DNA of 64,000 bases from Maniola hyperantus (GCF_902806685.2 NC_048562.1:2996200-3060199), one strand, 5' to 3'; counted from the first letter of the stretch, positions 11,544 to 22,616 are shown. Numbers and translations: made by a program. The notes: a model not told the origin generated them from the letters alone.

Positions 11544-11858
11544 GCTTGAAGCTGTGGTAGCCTAGTGGTTAGGACGTCCGCCTTCCAATCGGAGGTCGGG
11601 GGTTCGATCCCGGGCACGCACCTCTAACTTTTCGGAGTTATGTGCGTTTTTAAGTAATTAAAATATCACTTGCTTTAACGGTGAAGGAAAACATCGTGAG
11701 GAAACCTGCGTGCCTGAGAGTTCTCCATAATGTTCTCAAAGGTGTGTGAAGTCTGCCAATCCGCACTTGGCCAGCGTGGTAGACTATGGCCAAAACCCCT
11801 CTCACTCTGAGAGGAGACCTGTGCTCTGTAGTGAGTCGGTGATGGGTTGATCATGATG
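11544..11858 (+). mobile_element. SINE-A copy, full length, with TSD
   Basis: The best-preserved SINE-A copy here. The TSD AAGTAGGTAA is at 11534-11543 and 11859-11868. Confidence 0.85.
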
Positions 11859-12045
11859 AAGTAGGTAAAACAGTGATGTTTATTAAGTTAAGTATTATAT
11901 AAATAACCCGTAATATAATAAATTTCGTCATCCGATATCAAACACGGCTTGTATGTTCTCGCAGTTTGCTCAGGCTATCTCTGCCGTATCTCTAAACGAG
12001 GACAGAAAGATACGTACTTAGGTGAGATGAAACTCAAAATGATAC

Positions 12046-12218
12046 ATTGTATAAGTCCCGCAAATTGCTATTGCACCGGAACCATGTCTCATCAACATCG
12101 AAATGAAGTCAACAACGTCAGCCGAAATAAAAATATAGGTACCATCAGCTCGAAACTTCAGTCTAGTGCTGACGTCACTAAAATGGCTGCCACGCGCATT
12201 AGCAATTTGCGGGAGTTG
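12046..12218. repeat. foldback family M, copy 1 of 3
   Basis: Founding description of family M. The arms are GTCCCGCAAATTGCTATTG and the complement; the centre holds GACGTCAGCC and ATCAGCTCGAAACTTCAG. Other copies are at 35415-35560 and 51738-51903. Confidence 0.7.
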
Positions 12219-12254
12219 TAATCACTTTATCATATTCAACTAGAATCTAGATAC

Positions 12255-12565
12255 CATCATGATCAACCCATCACGGGCTCACTACAAAGCACGGGTCTCC
12301 TCTCAGAGTGAGAAGGGTTTTGGCCATAGTCTACCACGCTGGCCATATGCGGATTGGTAGACTTCACACACCTTTGAAAACATGAAGAACTCTCAGGTAT
12401 GCAGGTTTCCTCACGATGTTTTCCTTCACCGTTAAAGCAAGTGATATTTTATTAGTTAAAACGCACATAACTCCGGAAAGTTAGAGGTGCGTGCCGGGGA
12501 TCGACCCACCGACCTCTGATTAGAAGGCGGACGTCTAACCACTAGGCTATCACAGCTGTGACTTA
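12255..12565 (-). mobile_element. SINE-A copy with a 36-bp flanking duplication
   Basis: Complete SINE-A in reverse. The 36 bp directly before it (12219-12254) recurs without a mismatch directly after it (12566-12601). That is far longer than the 7-20 bp usual for such insertions. Confidence 0.85.
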
Positions 12566-12624
12566 TAATCACTTTATCATATTCAACTAGAATCTAGATA
12601 CAATAGCTGGTATTTTTTTATTTT

Positions 12625-12760
12625 TTTGTCTGGTGCGAGGCTACGGCCTTGGCTAGTTACTTACAATCCTACCAGCAAAGCCGTGCTGCAAAGCGATTTA
12701 GCGTTCTGGTACGATACGAAACCAATAAGGAGTTAAGCTTAATTAAATTTTTGAGTTTAA
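12625..12760 (+). mobile_element. SINE-E fragment
   Basis: Matches the first 130 bp of 23790-24028 (GGCTAGTTAC, CAAAGCCGTG, GCGATTTAGCGTTC), with about 15% divergence by eye. Confidence 0.55.
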
Positions 12761-12834
12761 TAAAAAAAAAAACTAAGGGTTCCGTACCCGGGTATTTTTC
12801 GACAGACAAAAATATTATCAAAATAGAGCAGGGC

Positions 12835-12950
12835 GCGGGCTGGATTCAGGTGGCAGAAGACCGTGAAGTGTTGAAGTCCCTACAAGAGATTTAGACCCTA
12901 CAAAGCAGTGGATGTAGGTATATCGGTTGATGATGATGATGATGAAATTT
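12835..12950 (+). mobile_element. RTE-like LINE 3' end fragment
   Basis: The encoded stretch WIQVAEDREVLKSLQEI followed by a stop and a (TGA)n tail is the worn C-terminus of the LINE described at 39154-39575. Confidence 0.5.
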
Positions 12951-13007
12951 CCATAGCTTAGCCACATATAGCTCTCTGGCATAATCACTATTCACTATTC
13001 ATACACA

Positions 13008-13215
13008 CTAATATAAATGTGAAAGTGTGCTTGTTGGTTTATTGGTTTTCCTTCAATCACGAAGTAACGGATCAGCCTGATTTTTTGTATGGATGTAGTT
13101 AAAGACCTGGAGAGTGAAATTGGGTACTTTTCATACCCCTCGGAAAACTCAACGAGTTCCCACGGGGTTTTAAACACTTAAATCCACGCGAACCAAGTCA
13201 TGGGTACTAGCTAGT
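13008..13215 (-). mobile_element. D1 copy, diverged
   Basis: D1 in reverse. The GCGGACGAAGTCGCGGG end has decayed. Confidence 0.6.
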
Positions 13216-13284
13216 TGGTACTAAAGCCTAAACCACAGAATATATAATAGTACTACGTACCTAAACAGCCATCATAATCACCAT

Positions 13285-13655
13285 TATCATCAATAACCGA
13301 TAGACGTCCACTGCTGGACGAAGGTCTCTTGTAGGGACTTCCATACACGGTTTTGCACCGCCTGAATTCAGCGGCTCCCTGCGTCTCGCCTGATGTCGTC
13401 CGTCCACCTAGTGGGGGTCTTCCAACGCTGCAGTTTTTAGGTGCGAGGTCACCATTCCAGCACCTTGGGACCCCAACGTCTATCGGTTTTTCGAACTATG
13501 TGCCCTGCCCATTGCCACTTCAGCTTCGCCACCCGCTGTCGTGTGTCGATTCGATATCGTAGAGAAACTCCAAGCATAGCTCTCTCCATCGCCCGCTGAG
13601 TGACTCTGAGCTTTTTTATGAGGTGGGCCTCATAAGTTAGCGACCATGTCTCGGA
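13285..13655 (-). mobile_element. RTE-like LINE 3' fragment
   Basis: The minus strand carries the C-terminal part of a LINE reverse-transcriptase protein with frame breaks. The plus strand starts with the reversed tail (CATCATAATC...) and ATAGACGTCCACTGCTGGAC. Confidence 0.6.
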
Positions 13656-13677
13656 ACCATTATGTAATTACATCAGG

Positions 13678-13832
13678 CGTACAGTACCCAGCTGGAAATA
13701 TAGAAAGAGACAGCGGTTTCGTAGAGCGTCGTCTCTGTCGTAGAGGCCGACAAAACGTCACGTAGGTATGAGTGACAGAGACAACGCTCTACGAAGCCGA
13801 AACCTCTTTCTAAAGGTCGATGTACAATATTT
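13678..13832. repeat. foldback family F copy lacking outer arms
   Basis: The inner arms (GAGCGTCGTCTCTGTC and complement) are intact. The outer GTACGCGGC arms are replaced or decayed. Confidence 0.65.
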
Positions 13833-14197
13833 CTTGCCGGCTACCACATAGCTTTTAGCCATTGGTACTTTGGTAGGATTTGGTACTTAAAACCTAGTCA
13901 GCAATAACTTAACAAAATTATTCAAAGTTTCTAAAACAATAAAACGTTTAGGTAGGTACCTACTTAAGTTATCGTAACCACATACGATTCAGGTAAGCTC
14001 CGAGTAAAACTTAAACAATAGTCGAAAATCGAAAGCGTCAGCCTTCCTGCCTACAAGATCGATTTTCCCGCATACTAGCTTGAAAACGATAAGAAAATTT
14101 ATACAGGATGTTTGTTAAATTACGCTAAATAGTAGGTACTTACGAACAGGATGGTATTTCGTTTTGTTACAGGTCAGTAATACGATGCATTTAGATA

Positions 14198-14417
14198 TTA
14201 CTAGATGATGCCCGCTACTTCGTCCGCGTGGATTTAGGTTTATTAAAAATCCCGTTGGAACTCTTTAATTTTCCGGGATAAAAAGTAGCCTATGTCCTTC
14301 CCCGGGATGTGAGCTAACTCTGTACCAAATTCCATCAAAATCGGTTGATCTGTTTGGCCGTGAAAAGCTAGCAGACAGACAGACAGAAACACTTTCGCAT
14401 TTATAATATTAGTATGG
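14198..14417 (+). mobile_element. D1 copy
   Basis: Reads GATGATGCCCGCTACTTCG to ACTTTCGCATTTATAATATT. Confidence 0.7.
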
Positions 14418-14521
14418 AAGTATGGATAAGCGTGTGAACTTTGAAGGGGTATTAAAGCTTTTACCCATGACAGGCATGGATACATAAGGTTCATCAGGAC
14501 AGGATATAGGTACATAAGGTT

Positions 14522-14730
14522 CATCATCATCATCATGATTAACACACCTTTGAGAAAATGAAGAGAACTCTCAGGAGATGCAAGTTTTACTCAGGATGTT
14601 TTCCACCGTTAAAGCAAGTCATATTTAATTTATTAAAACGCACATGACTTCGAAAAGGTAGAGGTGCGTGCCCGGGATCGAATCCCCGACCTCACGTATA
14701 TGAGGCGGACGTCCTAACCACTAGGCTATC
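14522..14730 (-). mobile_element. SINE-A copy with internal deletion, with TSD
   Basis: About 100 bp of the body is missing after the (ATC)n tail. The TSD ACATAAGGTT lies at 14512-14521 and 14731-14740. Confidence 0.8.
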
Positions 14731-14740
14731 ACATAAGGTT

Positions 14741-15352
14741 TCGCTATGCGCTAGTAGGTATAAAAGTAATAAGTAGCAGTCCTGCAGCGCGATTGCGGGA
14801 GAATGACAGCTACAATGTCGCGATCGCAATCATCTCTGATTGGTTAACGCTCGCTTACTATTGGCTAAAATGCATTGTTGCAACAAGAATCGCACAAACT
14901 CAGCCAATCAGAACAATTGAGATTGTAATAATGATTGATGCAGGTTTTAGACAATCGCCCGACAGCACATTGCTGGCTGCGAGTCAAATCCACGGTCTTT
15001 TATTATTTAGGTACAATCTTGCTCCAAATATCTTTTTTAGAAATTAGGTTTTGACAGATTTTTTAAACTTGTTTATTATAAAAGCACAGAACACCCTGTA
15101 TATAAAAATGCGTCCCATACACCTGACGTAACAGGCATACTATAAAACAGTTCACCTGTATGCAGTGGCGCCATTTCCAAGTTAACCTCACACCAAAACG
15201 TGTCTGTTTTCGAATTTTTTTACATAATTATCACTCATTAGTGCATTCGTTTGAACGAAAATTCCTTTCGAACACAATACGTATTTTAGTCATGCTTTAA
15301 ACGTGGTTTAAATTGTTCATTTTCAAAGTTTCGTGTCTCGAATCTCGATTGC
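14741..15352. other. no gene seen
   Basis: Holds weak inverted sequence around 14800-14930 (GATTGGTT / AACCAATC type), but no exon I can defend. Confidence 0.4.
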
Positions 15353-16080
15353 CTAGTGAATAATGTCGGAGTTAGGCGGGAAATGTTTGTTCTATCGGAA
15401 AATTTGTGTTTATACGGGTAATTAATACCTAGTTTTTATCGAAAAAGTTAGTGTTTGAAAGAAAGTTCCTTTTCAAATTAAATATGACCATTTTCAAACT
15501 AAATTAGAAAATGCATGGTTTAGTTGACAGTCGATTTTAGTTTAGTGACCCAATTGACTAGTGCAAATGTCAGATTTAAGGCGGGAACCGGGAATTTCTT
15601 TGTCTTGTCGGAAAATTAGTTAATCGTACTCCCTTAACACCAAATCTGTGACTTATTAGATTATTATTGGCTGAAATATCCAGTTTTCATCACCAATTTT
15701 CAGATTCATTAGGTACCTATGTTAATCGTTAAAACTCGAGTTGAAATCCTGTGTATATGCGGAAGGATCTATTAGATTATCACATAACCATCCTAACAAA
15801 ACCTCTACACCCCTCCCCTCTCCCTCACTCCCTCTATTAGAGGGAGGAAAAATTAATGAAAAGTTGTTCTCGCTGGTCGCTAATATTTTTAGAGCGTATT
15901 TTAGCCAAAAGCATCCGACAATCGGAAGGATTATAAATAATAATATATGGTGCTAGGGGTGATAAAAATTGTATACTTAAGTATTCGTCCTGGCATAGTA
16001 ATAAGTTTAGTATATTGACTAGTGCTAATAAAATTTTAGCAGAAAATGACTTTTTTATCGGAAAATTAGCTGACATTTAG
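15353..16080 (+). promoter_or_regulatory. three diverged repeats, two with GGCGGGAA motifs
   Basis: A block reading roughly CTAGTG..AATGTC...GGCGGGAA...CGGAAAATT occurs near 15353 and 15553, and a third near 16016 lacks GGCGGGAA. GGCGGGAA(A) matches the E2F/DP site when read on the other strand. The block lies upstream of the possible first exon at 16213, so a promoter role is conceivable but unproven. Confidence 0.25.
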
Positions 16081-16212
16081 ATGAATCTGATTGGACGGTA
16101 TACTATCTATGGCTATAGACGGCTTTAGTCATCCGTCTCTCTGATTGGTCACATGACACAGCAGGTCGTCCTAATGAAATAATGAGATAAACATGTGATT
16201 CAAGTTTCCAAG

Positions 16213-16261
16213 ATGGCAGCGCAGTTTCATAGGAAAATTCTGAGTGGAAGATGTCTTATCG
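16213..16261 (+). CDS. possible first coding exon of an unidentified gene
   Basis: A start codon in good context (CCAAGATGGCAGC, also a YY1-like motif) opens MAAQFHRKILSGRCLI. It is followed after one extra base by the donor GTGAGAATAA, leaving phase 1. The only phase-compatible open stretch I noticed downstream is 18100-18194, after TTGTGTCAG; it gives 31 more residues, then TGA. That would make a 47-residue protein that resembles nothing I know. Chance is a real alternative. Confidence 0.25.
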
Positions 16262-16714
16262 GTGAGAATAAAATTAGTTTTTTTTAAACTATTTTTTTTA
16301 ATCGTCTTATCTTTTAGTTAAGTAGGTATTCTTTCGTTTTAATTACTTATTGTACCTTGACTTGAATAACTTGTACCACTTGTACCTACCTAAATAGTTG
16401 ATTGACAGTTAGTAGGTAAGTACAGTAGGTATCTATTTTATTTATGTTAACTAGTTCTAAATTTGAAATTTTTGCCTTGTGCTTTTTAATTTATTTAAAA
16501 TCGTTGTTTTGAGTTTCTAATTTTTGCGTTAGTCATAAGATTGTAACGATGTTTTTAACACGAAAAAATAAATTCGAACTTTTAAAAAATACAGTTCGAT
16601 AGTTTTCCATCGACTAAGTAGAATTTATATTTTTCCTTACGGAAAATCTTACTGCTAATTTTGAAAATGTAGATAGAGACATTTTTTTTAACTTAGTTTT
16701 TTATATTTATTTAC

Positions 16715-16925
16715 TAGCTGATCCCCGCGGCTTCGTCCGCGTGGATTTAGGTTTTTAAAAATCTCTTTGATTTTCCGGGATAAAAAGTCTATGTCCTTCC
16801 CCGGGATGCAAGCTATCGCTGTACCAAATTTCGTCAAAATCGGTTGAACGGATGGGCCGTGAAAGGCTTGCAGACAGACAGAGACGGACAGACAGACATA
16901 CACACTTTCGCATTTATAATATATA
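16715..16925 (+). mobile_element. D1 copy, full length
   Basis: Starts GCTGATCCCCGCGGCTTCG. It ends at TTATAATATATATATTAGTA, followed by a few short AT repeats. Confidence 0.75.
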
Positions 16926-17079
16926 TATTAGTATATTAGTAATTAGTAATTAGTATAAGTATATTAGTAATATTAGTATGGATATAGATTATACATTTTA
17001 ATCTACTGTTTAAATAGGTTACTACTTATTTTATTACCTATTTATCGAATTTAACTGTTAGGTAATTATAGCCAGTAGG

Positions 17080-17498
17080 AAAACCGGCCAAGTGCGAGTC
17101 AGGCTCGCGCAATGAGGGTTCCGTACTACAGTCGTATTTTTTCGACATTTTGCAGGATAATTCAAAAACTATGATGCATAAAAATAAACAAAAATCTGTT
17201 TTAGAATGTACAGGTGAAGACCTTTCATATGATACCCCACTTGATATAGTTACTTACTTCGAAAATTGAAAATACTAATTATTAGTTCATGACCACAATT
17301 TAATTTTTTTTGTGTGATCTAACCCTAAATTCACGGTTTTCAGATTTTTCCCCTAAAGCCAGCTATAAGGCCCACCTACCTGCCAAATTTCATGATTCTA
17401 GGTCAACGGGAAGTACCCTGTAGGTTTCTTGACAGACAGACAACAAAGTGATCCTATAAGGGTTCCGTTTTTCCTTTTGAGGTACGGAACCCTAAAAA
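17080..17498 (+). mobile_element. element B copy, near full length
   Basis: Both ends are present (ACCGGCCAAGTGCGAGTC and CGGAACCCTAAAAA). Confidence 0.8.
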
Positions 17499-17514
17499 AA
17501 AATATTTATGGTGA

Positions 17515-17722
17515 CCATTTCGAAATTTTCAATATTTGGTGTTAAGCGGCAATAGAAATAGACGTTCTGTAAAAACTTCAACTCTAGCTGTTACGGTTCA
17601 TGAAATACAGTCCGCTAGACGAAGAGACGGTTAAACGATGGACGGATAGAAGTACGAACGGACGTGACTGACAGCGGAGGTATGGTCGCGTTAGCACCGT
17701 TAGGGTACGGAACCCGAAAAAG
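17515..17722 (+). repeat. GCGGCAATAGAAATA element
   Basis: Body GCGGCAATAGAAATAGACG to GGTACGGAACCCGAAAAAG. It shares only its end with element B. Related pieces are at 5560-5700 and 49318-49485. Confidence 0.5.
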
Positions 17723-17734
17723 ATTTTGAATTTC

Positions 17735-18053
17735 ATCATCATCATCATCATGTTCAACCCATCGCCGGCTCACTACAGAGCACGGGTCTCCTCTCAGAGT
17801 GAGAAGGGTTTTGGCCATAGTCTACCACGCTGGCCAAGTGCGGATTGGCAGACTTCACACACCTTTGAGAACATTATGGAGAACTCTCAGGCATGCAGGT
17901 TTCCTCACGATGTTTTCCTTCACCGTTAAAGCAAGTGATATTTTAATTATTTAAAAACGCATATAACTCCGAAAAGTTAGAGGTGCGTGCCCGGGATCGA
18001 ACCCCCGACCTCCGATTGGAAGGCGGACCACCACTAGGGTACCACAGCTTCAA
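17735..18053 (-). mobile_element. SINE-A copy, near full length
   Basis: Reverse copy with a (CAT)n tail at its left and the B box at about 18000. A few bases are lost in the A box region. Confidence 0.8.
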
Positions 18054-18372
18054 TTTCAGATTTTGAGTTTACACTGAAGTAAATTTTTCGTTGTGTCAGG
18101 AGGCAACCATTTTTATCTCAACCTCAAAAATCTAATTACCCGTACGTGTAATGAACAAATATTTGTACAAGGAATATCTTATAGCGGGGCTTGAGCAAAT
18201 ACAGTCACGATATGAGAGATTATGGGCTGCACTGATAACAGAACTGGGGCTTACCCACCTGTTTACTTGGTCTCGACTCTCGACTAATTTTTATGGGGCT
18301 TGACTAGCTTTTTCTTGCGATTTCATCGGCGTGAATTTTAGTTTTTAGGGTTCCGTACCTCAAAAGGAAAAA

Positions 18373-18560
18373 CAAAGTCAAAGTCAAAGTCAAATGATTT
18401 ATTCAAAATAGGTAATAAATTACGCTTATTGATGGTCTGGTATGGTGTTAGATTTGTAAGATATAGTGGTGATAATTATAACGCAAACTTAAAACTAAAG
18501 CTACGAGGGTTCCAAACGCGCCCAGGTCTGAGAAGAGCCCACAACAAACGAAACCCAGGA
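18373..18560 (+). mobile_element. retroposon fragment with (AAAGTC)n, nested in element B
   Basis: Starts with AAAGTC repeats and ends in CCAAACGCGCCCAGGTCTGA... Its latter half recurs in reverse at 38925-39040, and its AAAGTC start in reverse at 51546-51582. Confidence 0.55.
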
Positions 18561-18879
18561 TCACTTCGTTGTCTGTCTGTCTGTCCACCACCAACAGGGT
18601 ACTTCCCGTTGAAATAGAATCACGAAAATTGGCAGATAGATAGGTCTCATAGCAGACATTAGGGGAAACATCTGAAAACCGTGAATTTGTGGTTACATCA
18701 CACAAAAAAAATTTGTTGTGGTCATGAAGTAAAAATGAGTATTTTCAACTTTCAAAGTAAGATTACTATACCAAATGGGGTATCATATGAAAGGGCTTCA
18801 CCTGTGCTTTCAAAAACAAATTTTTATTTATTTGTATGCATCATAGTTTTTGAATTTAGAGTGCTTAGAGTGGTTTAGA

Positions 18880-19062
18880 GCCTCAGTAGCTCAGCCGGTA
18901 AAGGAGTGGACTGAAAACCGAAAGGTCGACGGTTCAAACCCCGCCCGTTGCACTATTGTCGTACCTACTCCTAGCACAAGTTTTACGCTTAGTTGGAGAG
19001 GAAAGGGGAATATTAGTCATTTAACATGGCTAATATTCTTTAAAAAAATATATATATATATC
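18880..19062 (+). mobile_element. SINE-C copy nested in element B
   Basis: Complete SINE-C with both tRNA-like boxes and a tail ending in (TA)n. Confidence 0.75.
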
Positions 19063-19104
19063 GTGCAAAATGTCGAAAAAATACGACTGTAGTACGGAAC
19101 CCTC

Positions 19105-19394
19105 GTCTGTACTCTGGCCCCTGGACTAGCCGTAGTGTCCACGTTTCAGCACTGTTATTAATTACTTGGTAATTCAGAGATACATAAGAGTAATCCTAGA
19201 AAGGATTCATCATACAAAAGTATTATGCTTTATCATTTTGTCCTAGCTACCACAATTTTTATTTACACAGCTGATTTTAGTAGTCATTAAAAACTCTGTC
19301 CTATTTTTTCTAAAATAAGGTCCAAAATTAAGTGCACCTACTGAGTATTGTAGTATTAGTTGAAGGCAGCCTGTGTGCGTACAGTACCCGTAGT
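19105..19394. other. no gene seen
   Basis: AT-rich, with no recognisable feature. Confidence 0.4.
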
Positions 19395-19680
19395 ATAAGA
19401 TTTTACGTCACACCAAACGTTGCTAGAATTCGAGAGTCGAAACACTTCTGCGTTATAGTAAACTGGATCTTAAACGCCTTGTTTTAAAGCTCAAGTTTGT
19501 CTACACATCTACAGCCAGCGCTCCAAGCGGAAACATTGCGAAATTAAAATCAGTGGCATTGAACTTTTGACTTCAATACAAGGCTCTTTAGGTCCATTTT
19601 ACTTTGATGTTATTGTGTTTCGATTCTCGAATTCTAGCAACGTTTGGTGAGACGTAAAATGTTATACTACGGGTACAGGT
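19395..19680. repeat. foldback family G, complete copy
   Basis: Arms of about 70 bp hold GTACCCGTAGTATAAGATTT, TTGCTAGAATTCGAGAGTCG and their complements. They flank the CAGCCAGCGCTCCAAGCGG centre. Confidence 0.7.
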
Positions 19681-19784
19681 GATTTTGAAGTAGCTATGAA
19701 TCAGTAAGGAATTCTGACTACTACTGTCACATTTGCGCTCATATTGTGTCATTTGTATTTGTTCCGGGTCAACCAACCTATTCC

Positions 19785-19930
19785 CAGTGGCGTGCACAGT
19801 GTTTGAAGCCAGGGTAAGCATTAGTTAGGTAGGAACCTATTTACTGGCAGGTCATAATGAAAAATATGCATTGAGCCATTACAACTGGGGTAAGCAGTGC
19901 ATTTATGCCTCTATGACCTGCACGCCGCTG
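19785..19930. mobile_element. hAT-type MITE, 146 bp, with 8-bp TSD
   Basis: Terminal inverted repeats are CAGTGGCGTGCA / TGCACGCCGCTG. The 8-bp TSD CCTATTCC is at 19777-19784 and 19931-19938. An 8-bp TSD with a CAGTG-type end is the hAT signature. A sister copy is at 31956-32100. Confidence 0.8.
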
Positions 19931-20103
19931 CCTATTCCTGTAATAATATGCATACGAAACTCCGCACTAACAAAGGGAAAAAAAATATGTTTTTATTTCG
20001 ACCAACAAGGATCATATTGGTGTTAGTAATTACACGAAACTTAAACCTATTAATTGTTAGTAAAAAATCTATAACTATAATATTTATAACTATTTAAATT
20101 AAG

Positions 20104-20168
20104 TCAGGATCGATTTGCCAGCACGTGAATCATACAACAGTGATTCAAGTACTGGCAGTCGATCCTGT
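20104..20168. ncRNA. miRNA-precursor-like hairpin (candidate)
   Basis: 65 bases fold into an imperfect stem of about 27 bp. CAGGATCGA, TGCCAG and TGAATCA pair with their complements, with one bulge and two mismatches, around a loop of about 8 nt. Pairing stops at the stem foot and no TSD is seen, unlike the foldback elements here. I do not recognise a known miRNA family, and either strand could be transcribed. Confidence 0.3.
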
Positions 20169-20303
20169 CAGAAAATACCTTCAGGAGGCCGTTGGGGCTG
20201 GACCGGACTCTACGCAACAGGGATGTGCACCACTTTCGCATAGTAGTATAAAAACAGCCTCGGCGAACATCCCTGATCAAATTATTTCCGTTTAAAAAAA
20301 TTA

Positions 20304-20722
20304 AAAACCGGCCAAGTGCGAGTCAGGCTCGCGCAATGAGGGTTCCGTATTTTTTCGACATTTTGCACGATAATTCAAAAACTATGATGCATATAAATAA
20401 ATAAAAATCTGTTTTAGAATGTACAGGTGAAGACCTTTCATAGGATACCCCACTTGATATAGTCACTCACTTCGAAAGTTGAAAATACTAATTATTAGTT
20501 CATGACCACAATTTAATTTTTTTTTGTGATCTAACCGTAAATTCACGGTTTTCAGATTTTCCCCCAAATGTCAGCTATAAGATCTACCTACCTGCCAAAT
20601 TTCATGATTCTAGGTCAACGGGAAGTACCCTGTAGGTTTCTTGACAGACAGACGGACAGACAGACAACAAAGTGATCCTATAAGGGTTCCGTTTTACCTT
20701 TTGAGGTACGGAACCCTAAAAA
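20304..20722 (+). mobile_element. element B copy, near full length
   Basis: Small deletion near the start (the TACTACAGTCG block is missing). Both ends are present. Confidence 0.8.
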
Positions 20723-20825
20723 ATAGCTTATCCCCGCAACTACACAAATTTCAACCCCATTATTTTATCCTCTTAGGGGTTGAATTTGGAGTGACTTTTA
20801 AGCTTACTTATGAGACCCTTAGTTT

Positions 20826-21030
20826 ATTCATCATCATCATCATCGCTAACCGATAGACATCCACTGCTGGACTTAGGTCTCTTGTATTGTAGGCACTTCC
20901 ACACGCCTTCACCTAGTGGCTCCCTGGGACTGAGCTGTTGATGTCGTCTCTTCACCTAGTGTAGGAGTAATCTAACACTGCGCTTGCCAGTGGCGGTGTT
21001 AGGTCGCCATTCCAGCACCTTGGGACCTTT
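20826..21030 (-). mobile_element. RTE-like LINE 3' fragment, decayed
   Basis: Begins with the reversed (TGATGA)n tail and ACCGATAGACATCCACTGC. The coding part has several frame breaks. Confidence 0.55.
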
Positions 21031-21221
21031 AGTTTTATGGATAGGTGTAAATAGGCCAAGGTATCTAGAACTACATAGATATGGGAGACTGAATGACAAT
21101 GTCACAATCTGAAATACTAGGTAAGGTAGTTATAGTGGTCTTTTATGTACAATACAATGTATATAGGATGATAAACAATTTACAAGTAAAACACTAAGTA
21201 CCTCGTTTTGAGTAACACATT

Positions 21222-21648
21222 TTTAGGGTTCTGTACCTCAAAAGGAAAAACGGAACCCTTATAGGATCACTTTGTTGTCTGTCTGTCTGTCTGTCAAGAA
21301 ACCTACAGGGTACTTCCCGTTAACCTAGAATCATGAAATTTGGCAGGTAGGTAGGTCTTATAGCTGGCTTTAGGGGAAAAATCTGAAAACCGTGAATTTG
21401 TGGTCACATCACACAAAAAAAAATTGTGGTCATGAACTAATAATTAGTATTTTCAATTATCAAAGTAAGATAACTATATCAAATGGGGTATCATATGAAA
21501 GGGCTTCACCTGTGGACACTAAAACAGATTTTTATTTATTTTTATGAATCATAGTTTTTGATTTATCGTGCAAAATGTCGAAAAAATACGATTGTACTAC
21601 GGAACCCTCGGTGCGCGAGCCTGACTCGCACTTGGCCGGTTTTTTTTT
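21222..21648 (-). mobile_element. element B copy, near full length
   Basis: From TTTTAGGGTTCTGTACC to CACTTGGCCGGTTTT. Confidence 0.8.
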
Positions 21649-21779
21649 CCTGTGCCAAAATCGAGTTCAAAGTTCGTGATTTCGATCAAAACGGTATAAT
21701 AACAGCAAAGTTTTAACAGCTTTCATTCTAAAAGCTTTTTTTTCCAGAAATTCTGATTTAAAATGGGTAAAACTTATAA

Positions 21780-21900
21780 ATAAAGGGAAAAGCTGACTGA
21801 CTGATATATCAACGCACAGCTCAAACTACTGGACGGATCGGGCTGAAATTTGGCATGCAGATTACTACTGTGACGTAGACATTTTAGCTTATTTTTACTT
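21780..21900 (-). mobile_element. D2 fragment
   Basis: Holds AAAGCTGACTGACTGAT and ACGGATCGGGCTGAAATTTG, the end block of D2 (see 25628-26033). Confidence 0.55.
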
Positions 21901-22011
21901 AATTTTTAGGGTTTCGTACCTCACTTCGTTGCCTGTCTGACTGCCTGACTGTTAATCTAAAAATTGGTTTGAATGTTGGGAACGCTAATATTGACTGGAC
22001 TATATTATAAT

Positions 22012-22285
22012 AAAATCCCGTGGGAGTTTTTGATTTTCCGGGATAAAAAGTAGCCTATGTCACTCTCGAGGTCTTTAACTATACCCGTGCAAATCACGGC
22101 GATCCGTTGCACCGTTGCGACGTGATTGAAGGACAAACCAACAAACAAACACACTTTCGCATTTTTAATAACTAATGGTACTGATTTATATCCCATAGTG
22201 TGAAATAAACTTTTTGAAAATTCAACCTTTAAAGGCGTAAGGGTTTGGTGTTGACCACGCGGATAAAGTCGCGAGCATAAACTAG
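22012..22285 (+). mobile_element. D1 copy with extra sequence at its end
   Basis: CCGTGGGAGTTTTTGATTTT to ACACTTTCGCATTTTTAATA, followed by a D-type piece with CCACGCGGATAAAGTCGCG. Confidence 0.55.
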
Positions 22286-22375
22286 TTCTTAACAAAATCG
22301 TGACGCCTCCAAGGCTGTTTGATAAACTATACAGAGACATGACAAAATACCGTTGTAACTAGGTTTCATCTCACA

Positions 22376-22560
22376 ACAGTAGGCGACTTTTTAGCGGCAT
22401 TCAAACGCAAATGCCATAGAAATCCGTACCGTCTCGCAGATTGTTCTAGACGCCAATTAGCATCTGCTTTGTCACCATTGTTCTTCGAACTATTTGTCTT
22501 GTCTTGGACATTACATGTCGTGATGCAACTTTTGACCCATTTTATAATTTTGTTGTTTTA
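22376..22560 (-). other. open stretch without ATG, unexplained
   Basis: About 62 codons are open on the minus strand, ending ...KKSPTVVR then TGA, with no start codon at their head and no clear acceptor. It may be chance or a retroelement remnant. Confidence 0.15.
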
Positions 22561-22616
22561 GTTATGTTAGTATGCATGCCGTTTTTATGTTGAATTGTGG
22601 TGTTATTTAGTTTAGT

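Larger units (their letters stand above)
18342..19104 (-). mobile_element. element B copy carrying two nested insertions
   Basis: Reverse element B is split into three parts, 18342-18372, 18561-18856 and 19063-19104, by the two insertions listed next. All three parts are in order and orientation, so B was there first. Confidence 0.7.

Noticed and set aside
11575..11620. tRNA genes at SINE heads
   Set aside because: A and B boxes are present, but no complete cloverleaf is found, and the same head recurs in many copies with SINE bodies and target duplications.
18100..18300. Short open frames (31 and 50 codons) after an acceptor-like site
   Set aside because: The longer one starts in a different frame from the acceptor-linked one. 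Lengths like this are common by chance, so they are kept only as a weak link to 16213.
20211..20280. Tiny element with CAGGGATGT / ACATCCCTG ends
   Set aside because: No 8-bp target duplication and only about 60 bp long, so the inverted ends may be chance.
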